Below are positions 15,975-23,610 of a stretch of 64,000 nt of DNA, one piece after another. Origin of the DNA: Cryobacterium cheniae (GTDB lineage Bacteria > Actinomycetota > Actinomycetes > Actinomycetales > Microbacteriaceae); assembly GCF_004403395.1 (NCBI RefSeq), contig NZ_SOGN01000035.1, positions 344,036 through 408,035 of the forward strand, in the 5' to 3' direction. The translations under genes and the position numbers were made by a program. The notes under the pieces were generated by a model. It made no database searches. It was not told the DNA's origin and saw only the letters and a program-made list of their open reading frames with translations. Position 1 is the first letter of the stretch; every line of letters begins with the position of its first letter.

Positions 15975-17759
15975 TCAGCTGAGCGGTTGCTGCAGAAAGC
16001 CGTCGTCGAGCAGCTCCCGCACCCGCGGGAGCAGGTCCGCGGCGAGTTCGCGCTCCTCGACGTCGAGCAGCTGGGCCAGCGCGGCGACGATCGAGCCCAC
16101 GTCGAGCTCGCCGTCGCAGGCGCCGACCAGGGCGGCGAGGCCGGTGTCCAGCGGGATCGACCGGCCGAAGCCGCCGCCCTGGTGCAGCGTCATCAGGGTG
16201 GGGTTCTCCTGGCCGGGCCAGTAGTGCCGTTCCTCGGTGACATCGGATGCGACGGCGAGCCGAGCGCGGGCGAGGCGGGCGTCATCCGTCACCGTCTGCC
16301 AGTCGTGGGCGGCGAGGCTGGCGGCGAGGTGGCTGCCCATGCCCCCCGGATTGTGGCCGAGGGCGCCGGGGAGGCGTTCGAGGCGACGGAGGGTGGGGGC
16401 GCCGGTGGCCGGGCGGCGCAGCAGCATGTACCCGAAGCCGACCTGGCTCACGCCGCGCGCCTCGAAGTCGTCCAGCCAGGCGCCGTAGAGGCGGTCGAAG
16501 TCGGCGGTGTCGGCGCGGGTGCCACCGTCGCGGATCCACGTCTCGGCGTAGAGCGTAGGGGCCTGCACCTCGCGTTCGATGATCCACGCGTCGAGGGCGG
16601 CGGCCTCCGCGGCCTCCGCGGCCTGCCCAATCTGCGCGGTCTGCGCGGCCTGCCCGGCCTGCCCGGTCTGCCCGGTCTGCCCGGTCTGCCCGGTCTGCGC
16701 GGCCTGCCCGGTCTGCCCGGTCTGCCCGGTCTGCCCGGTCTGCCCGGTCTGCCCGGTCTGCCCGGTCTGCCCGGTCTGCCCGGTCTGCCCGGTCTGCCCG
16801 GCCTGCCCGGTGCCGTGCCCCGTCGCCGGGGCGTCGAGCCAGCCGGCGAGGCGCTCGAAGGCGTCCTGCCCGGCGTGGTACTCCCAGTTTCCGAGCAGCT
16901 GGGCGACGCCTCCGGGGGTGAGATGCTCGGCCGCGCCGCGCACCACCGCCTCGACCAGGGCGTCGCCGACCAGGCCGCCGTCGCGGTACTCGTAGGCGGG
17001 CACGCCGGGCACGCGCGGGGTGATCACGAACGGCGGATTGGAGACGATGTGGTCGAAGCGCTCCCCCGCGACCGGTTCGAACAGGCTGCCGAGGCGGAAC
17101 TCGATGTTCCCGATCCCGTTCAGCTCGGCGTTCAGGGCGGCGAGTTCGAGGGCGCGCGCCGAGATATCGGTGGCCACCACCCGGTCGGCGTGCCGGGACG
17201 CGTGCATCGCCTGGATCCCGCACCCGGTGCCCAGATCGAGGGCACTGGCCGCCGGGGTCGGGATCAGCAGTCCGCTCAGCGTGAGGGATGCCCCGCCCAC
17301 GCCGAGCACGTGGCTTTCGCCGAGCGGGTGGCCGAGCGCGAGCTCGCCGAGGTCGGACGCGATCCACCAGCTGCCGGCACCGTGCGCGTCCACGAAACTG
17401 TAGGGCCGCAGCTCGAGAAGCGGGCGGACGGCGCCGCTGTCGCCTGGCTCAAGGAAGGCGACGACGGATGCGACCAGGCCGAGTTCCTCGGCCCCCGCGG
17501 CGCCCAGTGCGGAGAGGGCGGCGTCGAGGTCCGCGCGGTCGACGGGCAGGCCGAGCACGAACAGTCGGGCCAGTGTGGCGCAGGGCCCGGTGTGCCCGAG
17601 CGTCTTCCGGAGGCCGTCGAGCGCCCGAAGCGCCGGGACCCGCTGGTTGCGGCGCAGTGCGGCATCCGCTTCGATCCCCCACAGACCGGTGAGGGCCGAG
17701 ACCGAGAAATTGGCGGCGGCGAGGTCGGAGCGAAGCCGGGCGATCAGTGCAGAAGTCAC
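15975..17759 (-). CDS. Class I SAM-dependent methyltransferase with N-terminal helical domain and VNTR linker
   Basis: A 594-residue protein. Residues 1-165 form a helical N-terminal domain. Residues 168-300 are a small methyltransferase domain with motif I '[11 protein letters not shown]' (173-183) and the catalytic motif 'SNPPF' (240-244), which is typical of N-methyltransferases acting on nucleic-acid bases or glutamine (RsmC/HemK-like). Residues about 317-385 are almost pure Gly-Gln-Thr repeats encoded by a 9-bp tandem array, and the C-terminal 200 residues are a separate conserved domain. GTG 17759 is chosen because the upstream extension runs into a 94-bp repeat element. Substrate is unknown; rRNA or tRNA is the usual target class. 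It is flanked on both sides by copies of the 94-bp element. Confidence 0.85.
   Translation of the reverse strand: MTSALIARLRSDLAAANFSVSALTGLWGIEADAALRRNQRVPALRALDGLRKTLGHTGPCATLARLFVLGLPVDRADLDAALSALGAAGAEELGLVASVVAFLEPGDSGAVRPLLELRPYSFVDAHGAGSWWIASDLGELALGHPLGESHVLGVGGASLTLSGLLIPTPAASALDLGTGCGIQAMHASRHADRVVATDISARALELAALNAELNGIGNIEFRLGSLFEPVAGERFDHIVSNPPFVITPRVPGVPAYEYRDGGLVGDALVEAVVRGAAEHLTPGGVAQLLGNWEYHAGQDAFERLAGWLDAPATGHGTGQAGQTGQTGQTGQTGQTGQTGQTGQTGQTGQTGQAAQTGQTGQTGQTGQAGQAAQTAQIGQAAEAAEAAALDAWIIEREVQAPTLYAETWIRDGGTRADTADFDRLYGAWLDDFEARGVSQVGFGYMLLRRPATGAPTLRRLERLPGALGHNPGGMGSHLAASLAAHDWQTVTDDARLARARLAVASDVTEERHYWPGQENPTLMTLHQGGGFGRSIPLDTGLAALVGACDGELDVGSIVAALAQLLDVEERELAADLLPRVRELLDDGFLQQPLS
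16621..16812. repeat. 9-bp coding tandem array (Gly-Gln-Thr VNTR)
   Basis: About 21 copies of ctgcccggt with occasional variants (ctgcgcggt, ctgcccggc) lie inside the methyltransferase gene. In the gene sense each copy encodes Thr-Gly-Gln. All variants keep the frame. Confidence 0.95.
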
Positions 17760-17843
17760 CCGTCTATTCAACTGCACCGGCCACTGCACCCGGCGACTCC
17801 CCGGCAACGACAGGCGTCCGGCACCCGACAAACGCCGGTCGTG

Positions 17844-17937
17844 TGCATAACTCCTGCAATTCGGATCTGCGTCGCTGGACTTCCGCATGATTCTGGGCCC
17901 CGTTTCTGCCGGGAGGACGAATTGCAGGAGTTATGCA
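17844..17937. repeat. 94-bp inverted-repeat element, copy 2
   Basis: It has the same 19-bp arms as copy 1 (17844-17862 and 17919-17937) and is again exactly 94 bp. Its interior matches that of copy 1 when read on the opposite strand (both share gtcctcccg, then a gaaa...ggcccngaatca stretch), so the two copies are in opposite orientation around the methyltransferase gene. Confidence 0.9.
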
Positions 17938-17991
17938 AGATTGCGAAGGACCACAGCCCCGAACCGAACCTCAGCGAACCGGCCGCCTCGG

Positions 17992-18834
17992 CTACCGGCG
18001 CTCCTCGGCCACGCTGTTGCCGCCGTCGACGACGACGGTCTGGCCGGTGACGTACGACGCGCCGGGAGACGCGAGCCAGGCGATCACGGATGCGACCTCC
18101 CCCGCGGTCCCGCTGCGCCCGACCGGCACGAGCGCACCTTCGACCGCCTCGCTCTCCAGCTGCGACCCGGTCTCGATCCAGCCCGGCGCGACCGCGTTCG
18201 CGGTGATTGCGAGCCGGGCCTCGTCCACGGCGAGCGCCCGGGTGAGCCCGGCCAGACCGGCCTTCGCGGCCGCATAGGCCAGGTCCCCGCGGGACGCCAT
18301 CACCGGCCCCGACACGCTGGACACCGTGACGATGCGCCCCCAGTTCGCCGCGTGCATGAAGCCGATCACGGTGCGCGTGGCGTGGAACGCGGTCGACAGG
18401 TTGATCGCCAGGCCCCGGTCCCACTCGCCCGCCGACGTGGTGCTCACATCGCCGTGCAGCATTTCGGCGTCGCCGACCGCGACCATGCCCGCGTTGTTCA
18501 CCAGAATCGTGGGGGCCAGGCCCGCGTCGGTGAGGGCTGCGGCGAGCACCAGCGCGCCGGCCTCGGTGTCCAGGGTGCAGACGATGCCGGATGCCGCGAT
18601 GCCCAGTTCCGTCAGCGCGGCCGCCCGCTCGTGCACGCGTTCGGTCGTGGCGGTGAGCACGACGTGCGCACCGAGCTCACCCAGCATCCGTGCCGCGGCG
18701 AATCCGATCCCGGCGGCGCTGCCGGCCCCGGTGACCAGCGCGGTGCGGCCGGCGAGGTTCCACGCGGCGGGCAACCCGGCCGGGGCGGGAATACCGGCAG
18801 AAACGGGGATTCCGGCAACCTCGGGGAGAGTCAT
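17992..18834 (-). CDS. SDR family NAD(P)-dependent oxidoreductase
   Basis: A 280-residue classical short-chain dehydrogenase. The cofactor motif is '[15 protein letters not shown]' (TGxxxGxG with an extra Ala-Ala), then 'ILVNNAGM', the catalytic Ser in '[10 protein letters not shown]', and Tyr/Lys in 'YAAAKAGL'. The C-terminal '[12 protein letters not shown]' is typical of 3-oxoacyl-ACP-reductase-like members. A Pro/Ala-rich 25-residue N-terminal extension precedes the domain. ATG 18834 is used; a shorter start is possible. Substrate is not predictable from sequence. It lies 18 bp upstream of the LacI 3' end on the same strand, so it is downstream of that regulator. Confidence 0.9.
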   Translation of the reverse strand: MTLPEVAGIPVSAGIPAPAGLPAAWNLAGRTALVTGAGSAAGIGFAAARMLGELGAHVVLTATTERVHERAAALTELGIAASGIVCTLDTEAGALVLAAALTDAGLAPTILVNNAGMVAVGDAEMLHGDVSTTSAGEWDRGLAINLSTAFHATRTVIGFMHAANWGRIVTVSSVSGPVMASRGDLAYAAAKAGLAGLTRALAVDEARLAITANAVAPGWIETGSQLESEAVEGALVPVGRSGTAGEVASVIAWLASPGASYVTGQTVVVDGGNSVAEERR

Positions 18835-18850
18835 GGCGCCATGCTAGCGG

Positions 18851-19984
18851 CTACTGCGGCACGTCCAGCGGCACGTCCAGCGGCACGTCCTGCGGCACAG
18901 ACTGCGGCACAGACTGCGGCACGTCCAGCCGCACGTCCTGCGGCACGTCCATCGGGATGGCGGCGAACTCACGCACGACCAGTCGCGGGGTGACCAACCG
19001 GTGCCGGGGTTCGGCCGACTCCGGGGCTCCGTGCACCTTGCCGCCGAACTCGCCGGTCAGCAGCGCGAGCACCCCGGCGGCCACCTCGTCGACGGCCTGG
19101 TCGACGCTGGAGAGCCCGATCGCGGCGGCAACCGGCGTGTTGTCGTAGCCGGTGACCGGCACGCGTTCGGGGTTCGCGATCATCGCGCCGAGGGCCAGAG
19201 AGTCGCTCGCGCAGAGCACGGCATCGATCCGGCCGGCATTCTGCCGCAGCCGCGCCATCGCGGCGGTGCCCTGGCTGACGCCGTCGGGGGTGACGATCTC
19301 GAGCTCGGCCAGGTCATCGGCGGAGACGTCGCCGCGCTCCGTCATCGCGTCGTACCAGCCCCGTCGACGCTCGTCGCCGCTGCCCGACGGGCTCGGCCAG
19401 CCGATGTAGGCGACGCGCCGGGCTCCGGCCTCCTGCTGCGCCCGGGTCGCTTCGTGCAGGCCTGCCCAGCCGTCCACATCCACCCAGAGGTGCTGCGGGT
19501 CGTTCATATCGTCGACTCCCCACGGGCGCCCGAAGGTGACGAAGGAAATGCCGTTCTCGATCAGCCAGTGGGTGCGCGGGTCGCCGGCGAACGTCGACGT
19601 GAGCACGAAACCATCGACATCCGCGCCGTCGTTCAGACGCCGGAACTGGGTGATCTCGTCTTCGGGACTCGTGGCCGTGAAGAGCAGCACGCGCAGTCCC
19701 TGGGCGTCGGCCTGCTCGGTCAGGGCGTGCAGAAACCGGTCGAGGACCGAACCGGAGATGCCGTCGATCATGGGGTCCAGACGGATGCCGATGGTCGAGC
19801 TGCGCCGCGTGCGGAGCCGCCGGGCGGAGGCGTGCGGCCGATACCCGAGTTCTTTGATCACGGCCTCGACCCGCTGGCGGGTGTCGGCGCGCACGATGCC
19901 GGGCGAATTCATCACATTTGACACGGTCTGGCGGGAGACGCCGGCCGCGCGGGCGACATCCGTCACCGTGGGAAAGCCACCCAT
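18851..19984 (-). CDS. LacI family regulator of the downstream sugar ABC operon
   Basis: A 377-residue LacI/GalR repressor. The helix-turn-helix is 'PTVTDVARAAGVSRQTVSNVMNSPGIV' and the hinge 'GYRPHASARRLRT', followed by the sugar-binding domain. ATG 19984 was chosen because ggag lies 6 nt upstream and the helix-turn-helix starts right after it; the longer frame from 20032 adds an Arg-rich tail and would overlap an operator. The last about 30 residues are an unusual Val-Pro-x-Asp/Ser repeat tail encoded by 12-bp repeats (18854-18952). It diverges from the binding protein/permease/glycosidase operon. Three tttgatcgatcaaa-type palindromes lie in the shared region, so it probably represses that operon and itself. 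Confidence 0.92.
   Translation of the reverse strand: MGGFPTVTDVARAAGVSRQTVSNVMNSPGIVRADTRQRVEAVIKELGYRPHASARRLRTRRSSTIGIRLDPMIDGISGSVLDRFLHALTEQADAQGLRVLLFTATSPEDEITQFRRLNDGADVDGFVLTSTFAGDPRTHWLIENGISFVTFGRPWGVDDMNDPQHLWVDVDGWAGLHEATRAQQEAGARRVAYIGWPSPSGSGDERRRGWYDAMTERGDVSADDLAELEIVTPDGVSQGTAAMARLRQNAGRIDAVLCASDSLALGAMIANPERVPVTGYDNTPVAAAIGLSSVDQAVDEVAAGVLALLTGEFGGKVHGAPESAEPRHRLVTPRLVVREFAAIPMDVPQDVRLDVPQSVPQSVPQDVPLDVPLDVPQ
18854..18952. repeat. 12-bp coding repeats, Val-Pro-x-Asp tail
   Basis: Repeats of the type gcggcacgtcca/gcggcacagact encode the repetitive C-terminus of the LacI protein. All copies keep frame. Confidence 0.85.
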
Positions 19985-20030
19985 ACCCGCTCCTGCCCCA
20001 CGCCTCCGCCGGACGCGCCTGCCTTCGTTC

Positions 20031-20044
20031 ATTGAACGATCAAA
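20031..20044. promoter_or_regulatory. Operator half-match near the lacI-type gene
   Basis: attgaacgatcaaa matches the operon operator tttgatcgatcaaa at 12 of 14 positions. It lies about 50 bp upstream of the chosen regulator start, consistent with autoregulation. Confidence 0.55.
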
Positions 20045-20174
20045 TACCGTGCTCCAGAGAGTACCGCTTCCCGCCGGGCCGGCGGGAACGGAGGCGCCGC
20101 TTCCGATCCGCCCGCCGGTCAGGTGATTTTCCGCACCGCTCCCCCGTTCCCCTGGATCCCCGGAAATACGGGGA

Positions 20175-20188
20175 TTTGATCGATCAAA
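20175..20188. promoter_or_regulatory. LacI-type operator 1 of the second sugar operon
   Basis: The perfect 14-bp palindrome tttgatcgatcaaa has a central CG. It lies about 90 bp upstream of the binding-protein start. Confidence 0.8.
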
Positions 20189-20195
20189 AGAAAAG

Positions 20196-20209
20196 TTTGA
20201 TCGATCAAA
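20196..20209. promoter_or_regulatory. LacI-type operator 2 of the second sugar operon
   Basis: A second perfect tttgatcgatcaaa, whose centre is 21 bp from the first (two helical turns), so two repressor dimers would sit on the same DNA face. Confidence 0.8.
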
Positions 20210-20276
20210 TATTTTCGGCTATCGTGACCTTCACACAAGCAAACGCGCATCGATGCGCGACTCAAGGAGAAACAAG

Positions 20277-21536
20277 ATGCAACGACGCAACTCTCGCTGG
20301 TTGATCGGAACCGGGCTCGCCGTGGCCGGCGCCCTCACCCTCAGCGCCTGCGGTTCCGGATCCGGCTTCGGCGGCGACTCCGCCGACTCGGGCGGAGAGC
20401 TCACCAGTGACTCCGCCCAGGGGCTCAACGTCCTGATCGGGTCCAGCGGCGACGCCGAGACTGCATCCGTCAACGCAGCCGTGGCCGCCTGGTCCGAGAA
20501 AACCGGCACCGACGCCAAGGTCAGCGTCGCGAGCGACCTCAACCAGCAGCTCGCCCAGGGCTTCGCCGCCCAGAAGCCCGCCGACGTCTTCTACCTGTCG
20601 ACGGATGCCCTCGCCGGCTACGCGTCGAACGGCTCGCTCCTGGCCTACGGCGACGAGCTGGCCAACAAGGACGACTTCTACCCGAGCCTGGTCAACTCCT
20701 TCACGTACGAGGGTGACTTCTACTGCGCGCCGAAGGACTTCTCGACCCTGGGTCTGGTCATCAACACCGACCTCTGGGCCCAGGCCGGGCTCACCGACGC
20801 CGACATCCCCACCACCTGGGACGAACTCGCGGCCGTCAGCAAGACGCTCACCACCGACGGCCAGGTCGGACTCGCCCTCGGCGGCGAGTACGCCCGGCTG
20901 GGCGCATTCATGGCCCAGGCCGGCGGCAGCCTGATGAACGAAGACAGCACCGAGGCCACCGCGAACAGCGCGGAGAGCGTCGCGGGCCTCGAATACGCGC
21001 AGACACTCCTGAATGACGGGGTGATGAGCTACGCCAGCGAGATCGGCGCCGGCTGGGGCGGCGAGGCGTTCGGCAAGCAGCTCTCGGCCATGACCATCGA
21101 GGGCAACTGGATCACGGGCGCGATGAAGAGCGACTTCCCCGAGGTCAACTACACGGTCGCCGAACTGCCCGCCGGCCCGGAGGGCAAGGGCACGCTGCAG
21201 TTCACCAACTGCTGGGGCATCGCCGCCGACAGCCCCAACCAGGCCGCCGCCCTCGAACTGGTGGAACAGCTCACCAGCAAGGACGCCCAGCTCACCTTCT
21301 CCGAGGAGTTCGGACCGATGCCCTCGATCCAGTCGGCCGCCGATGAGTGGAAGAGCGCCAACCCCACCCTCGTGGCGTTCCTGGACGGCGCCGACTACGC
21401 CCAGGGCGTACCCAATGTGAAGGGCGCCGCTGACGTCACGAGCGACCTGAACGCGCAGCTCGAGTCGCTGAAGACCGGGGACGCTCAGGCGATCCTCGAT
21501 TCGGTGCAGAAGAACCTCGAAGCACTGCTGAAGTAG
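20277..21536 (+). CDS. ABC transporter sugar-binding lipoprotein (second operon)
   Basis: A 419-residue family 1 solute-binding protein. The lipoprotein signal ends in L-S-A-C at about residue 23, followed by a Gly/Ser linker, so it is anchored outside the membrane. The mature domain includes 'PADVFYLSTDALAGYA' and 'FTNCWGIAADSPNQAAALELVEQL'. ATG 20277 is supported by aaggag 8 nt upstream; the earlier ATG at 20253 lacks a site. It is the first gene of an operon with two permeases and a debranching-type glycosidase, so an alpha-glucan or oligosaccharide ligand is plausible but inferred. No ATPase gene is adjacent. Confidence 0.93.
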   Translation: MQRRNSRWLIGTGLAVAGALTLSACGSGSGFGGDSADSGGELTSDSAQGLNVLIGSSGDAETASVNAAVAAWSEKTGTDAKVSVASDLNQQLAQGFAAQKPADVFYLSTDALAGYASNGSLLAYGDELANKDDFYPSLVNSFTYEGDFYCAPKDFSTLGLVINTDLWAQAGLTDADIPTTWDELAAVSKTLTTDGQVGLALGGEYARLGAFMAQAGGSLMNEDSTEATANSAESVAGLEYAQTLLNDGVMSYASEIGAGWGGEAFGKQLSAMTIEGNWITGAMKSDFPEVNYTVAELPAGPEGKGTLQFTNCWGIAADSPNQAAALELVEQLTSKDAQLTFSEEFGPMPSIQSAADEWKSANPTLVAFLDGADYAQGVPNVKGAADVTSDLNAQLESLKTGDAQAILDSVQKNLEALLK

Positions 21537-21542
21537 TCCACC

Positions 21543-22637
21543 ATGTCGACGCCTGCACGCACGTCTCGCCGCTCCGGTATCCGGGGCGGCGAGACCGCCT
21601 CGGGGTGGCTCTTCACCGCCCCGATGATCATCCTGCTCGGCCTGTTCCTGGTCATCCCGGTGCTGATGGCCCTCTGGGTCAGCTTCTCCGACTGGAACGG
21701 CCGCGGCAGCCCCTTCGGCGGCACGGTGTCGTTCGTGGGCCTCGACAACTACTCCGCCCTGGTCGGCGGCGGCGGCCTGGCCGAACAGGACTTCGGCACT
21801 GCTCTGCGGAACAACGCCTGGTACGTCCTCCTGGTCGTGCCGATCCAGACCATGCTGTCGCTGCTGCTGGCCGTGCTGGTCAACCGGCAGATCCTGCGCG
21901 GCCGCGGCTTCTTCCGCACCGCGTTCTACTTTCCGTCGGTGACCAGCTCGGTGGCCATCACCGTGCTCTGGCTGTTCCTGTTCAGTTCCAGCGGCGCCGT
22001 CAACAAACTGCTCGCGTTCATCGGCGTCAACGGACCGAATTGGTTCAACGACCCGAGCGGGGTGCTGCACAACCTCCTCGCTGCGTTCGGCGTCGACACC
22101 GGCCCGGCCGCCCTCACCGGCAACACGTTTCTCGGCATCTCCTTCTGGGAGTGGCTCGCCGGGCCATCCGTGGCCATGAGCGCCTTCATCCTGATGGCCG
22201 TGTTCACCACCAGCGGCACGTTCATGCTGCTGTTCATCGCCGCGCTGCAGAACCTCAGCGGCGACGTCGTCGAGGCCGCCATGATGGACGGCGCCAACGG
22301 CTGGCAGCGGTTCTGGCGGGTCACCCTCCCCCAGCTGCGTCCAACGCTCTTCACCGTTCTCACCCTCGGCCTGATCGGCGCCTGGCAGGTCTTCGACCAG
22401 ATCTACACCGGCACCCAGGGTGGGCCCGGCAAGACCACGCTCACCCCGGCCTATCTCTCCTACCAGGCCGCGTTCACCAACCAGGCCTGGGGCCAGGGCG
22501 CCGCGATCGCCTTCATTTTGTTCGTGATCATCGTGGTCTTCACCCTGTTCCAGCGTTGGCTGCTGGCCGAACGCGGGGTCTCAGCCCGGCGGATGCGTCC
22601 GTATCTGCCGATCCCGACATCCGGAGGTTCGAAATGA
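21543..22637 (+). CDS. Carbohydrate ABC transporter permease (MalF type, second operon)
   Basis: A 364-residue permease with a first helix 'GWLFTAPMIILLGLFLVIPVLMALWVSF', a periplasmic loop and the EAA motif 'DVVEAAMMDGANGWQRFWRVTLPQLRP'. It starts 7 nt after the binding-protein stop, and its own stop overlaps the next start (ATGA at 22634-22637). It forms the channel with the following MalG-type permease. Confidence 0.93.
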   Translation: MSTPARTSRRSGIRGGETASGWLFTAPMIILLGLFLVIPVLMALWVSFSDWNGRGSPFGGTVSFVGLDNYSALVGGGGLAEQDFGTALRNNAWYVLLVVPIQTMLSLLLAVLVNRQILRGRGFFRTAFYFPSVTSSVAITVLWLFLFSSSGAVNKLLAFIGVNGPNWFNDPSGVLHNLLAAFGVDTGPAALTGNTFLGISFWEWLAGPSVAMSAFILMAVFTTSGTFMLLFIAALQNLSGDVVEAAMMDGANGWQRFWRVTLPQLRPTLFTVLTLGLIGAWQVFDQIYTGTQGGPGKTTLTPAYLSYQAAFTNQAWGQGAAIAFILFVIIVVFTLFQRWLLAERGVSARRMRPYLPIPTSGGSK

Positions 22638-23542
22638 ACACCACGGTGAGAACCCGCGAGCGCACCGTCTCCCCCTCCCGGCGCCTGCGCGCCCTGAGCC
22701 GGGAACAGCTGCCGAACCGCCAGGTCGCCGGCCGGTCGCTGCTCTACGCGATCCTGATCGTGCTCGCGGCCATCTACATCGCCCCGTTCCTGATTCAGGT
22801 CGCCACCTCGTTCAAGACGGATGGCGATGCCGCCAGCAATCCCATGTCGCTTCTGCCGCAGACCTGGTCCACGGCCGCGTACGAGAGGTTGTTCCTCAAC
22901 TCGGACTTCCCGGTCTGGTTCCAGAACTCCGCCATCGTCACGGTCTTCGTCACCCTCGGCCGCGTCTTCTTCAACTCCCTGGCCGGGTACGCCCTGGCCC
23001 GGCTGCACTTCCGGGGCCGCAACTTGATCTTCGCGCTGCTCATCGCCGTGATGAGCGTGCCCGGCGTCGTGCTCCTGATCCCGAAGTTCCTGGTGATCAA
23101 CCAGCTCGGCATCTACGACACCTACGTGGCCATGATCGTGCCGCTGCTCACCGATGCCGCCGGGGTCTTTATCATGAAGAACTTCTTCGAGTCGATCCCG
23201 GCGAGTGTGGAGGAGCAGGCCCGCATCGACGGGGCCGGCACCTTCCGGGTGTTCTGGTCGATCGTGCTGCCGATGGCCCGGCCGGCCCTGGTGACCATCA
23301 TCATCCTGTCATTCCAGGGGTCCTGGAACGAGCTGTCGCACTTCATCGTCGCCACCCAGTCCCCCGAGCTGACAACGCTGACCAAGGGCGTCGCGTCGCT
23401 GGCGTCCGGGCAGCTCAGCCAGGGCACCCAGTACCCGCTCAAGCTGGCCGCGGCGGCGATCATGACCATCCCGGTGGCGGTGATGTTCTTCATCTTCCAG
23501 AAGCGCATCATGAACACCACCGACGGGGCCGTGAAGGAGTAA
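22634..23542 (+). CDS. Carbohydrate ABC transporter permease (MalG type, second operon)
   Basis: A 302-residue permease. ATG 22634 overlaps the upstream stop by 4 nt and is preceded by ggagg, so it is translationally coupled. The EAA loop is 'SVEEQARIDGAGTFRVFWSIVLPMARPALVT'. The C-terminal 'PVAVMFFIFQKRIMNTTDGAVKE' is the usual MalG ending. It partners the MalF-type permease upstream. Confidence 0.94.
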   Translation: MNTTVRTRERTVSPSRRLRALSREQLPNRQVAGRSLLYAILIVLAAIYIAPFLIQVATSFKTDGDAASNPMSLLPQTWSTAAYERLFLNSDFPVWFQNSAIVTVFVTLGRVFFNSLAGYALARLHFRGRNLIFALLIAVMSVPGVVLLIPKFLVINQLGIYDTYVAMIVPLLTDAAGVFIMKNFFESIPASVEEQARIDGAGTFRVFWSIVLPMARPALVTIIILSFQGSWNELSHFIVATQSPELTTLTKGVASLASGQLSQGTQYPLKLAAAAIMTIPVAVMFFIFQKRIMNTTDGAVKE

Positions 23543-23610
23543 CCCTCCTGGTCTCCCGCTTCTTTCCGTAGATCCGCACCACACAACACCTCTGGAGTCG
23601 TACCTCTCTC

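Noticed and set aside
16621..16812. Repeat array considered as CRISPR
   Set aside because: Units are 9 bp with no spacers, and the array is in frame within a gene.
15851..17937. The two inverted 94-bp elements as ends of a composite transposon carrying the methyltransferase
   Set aside because: No transposase lies between or beside them, and a third copy stands alone at 25721, so independent insertions are more likely.
19985..20032. Earlier ATG (20032) for the LacI regulator
   Set aside because: The added residues are an Arg-rich tail, the start would overlap an operator, and ATG 19984 has a good ribosome-binding site.
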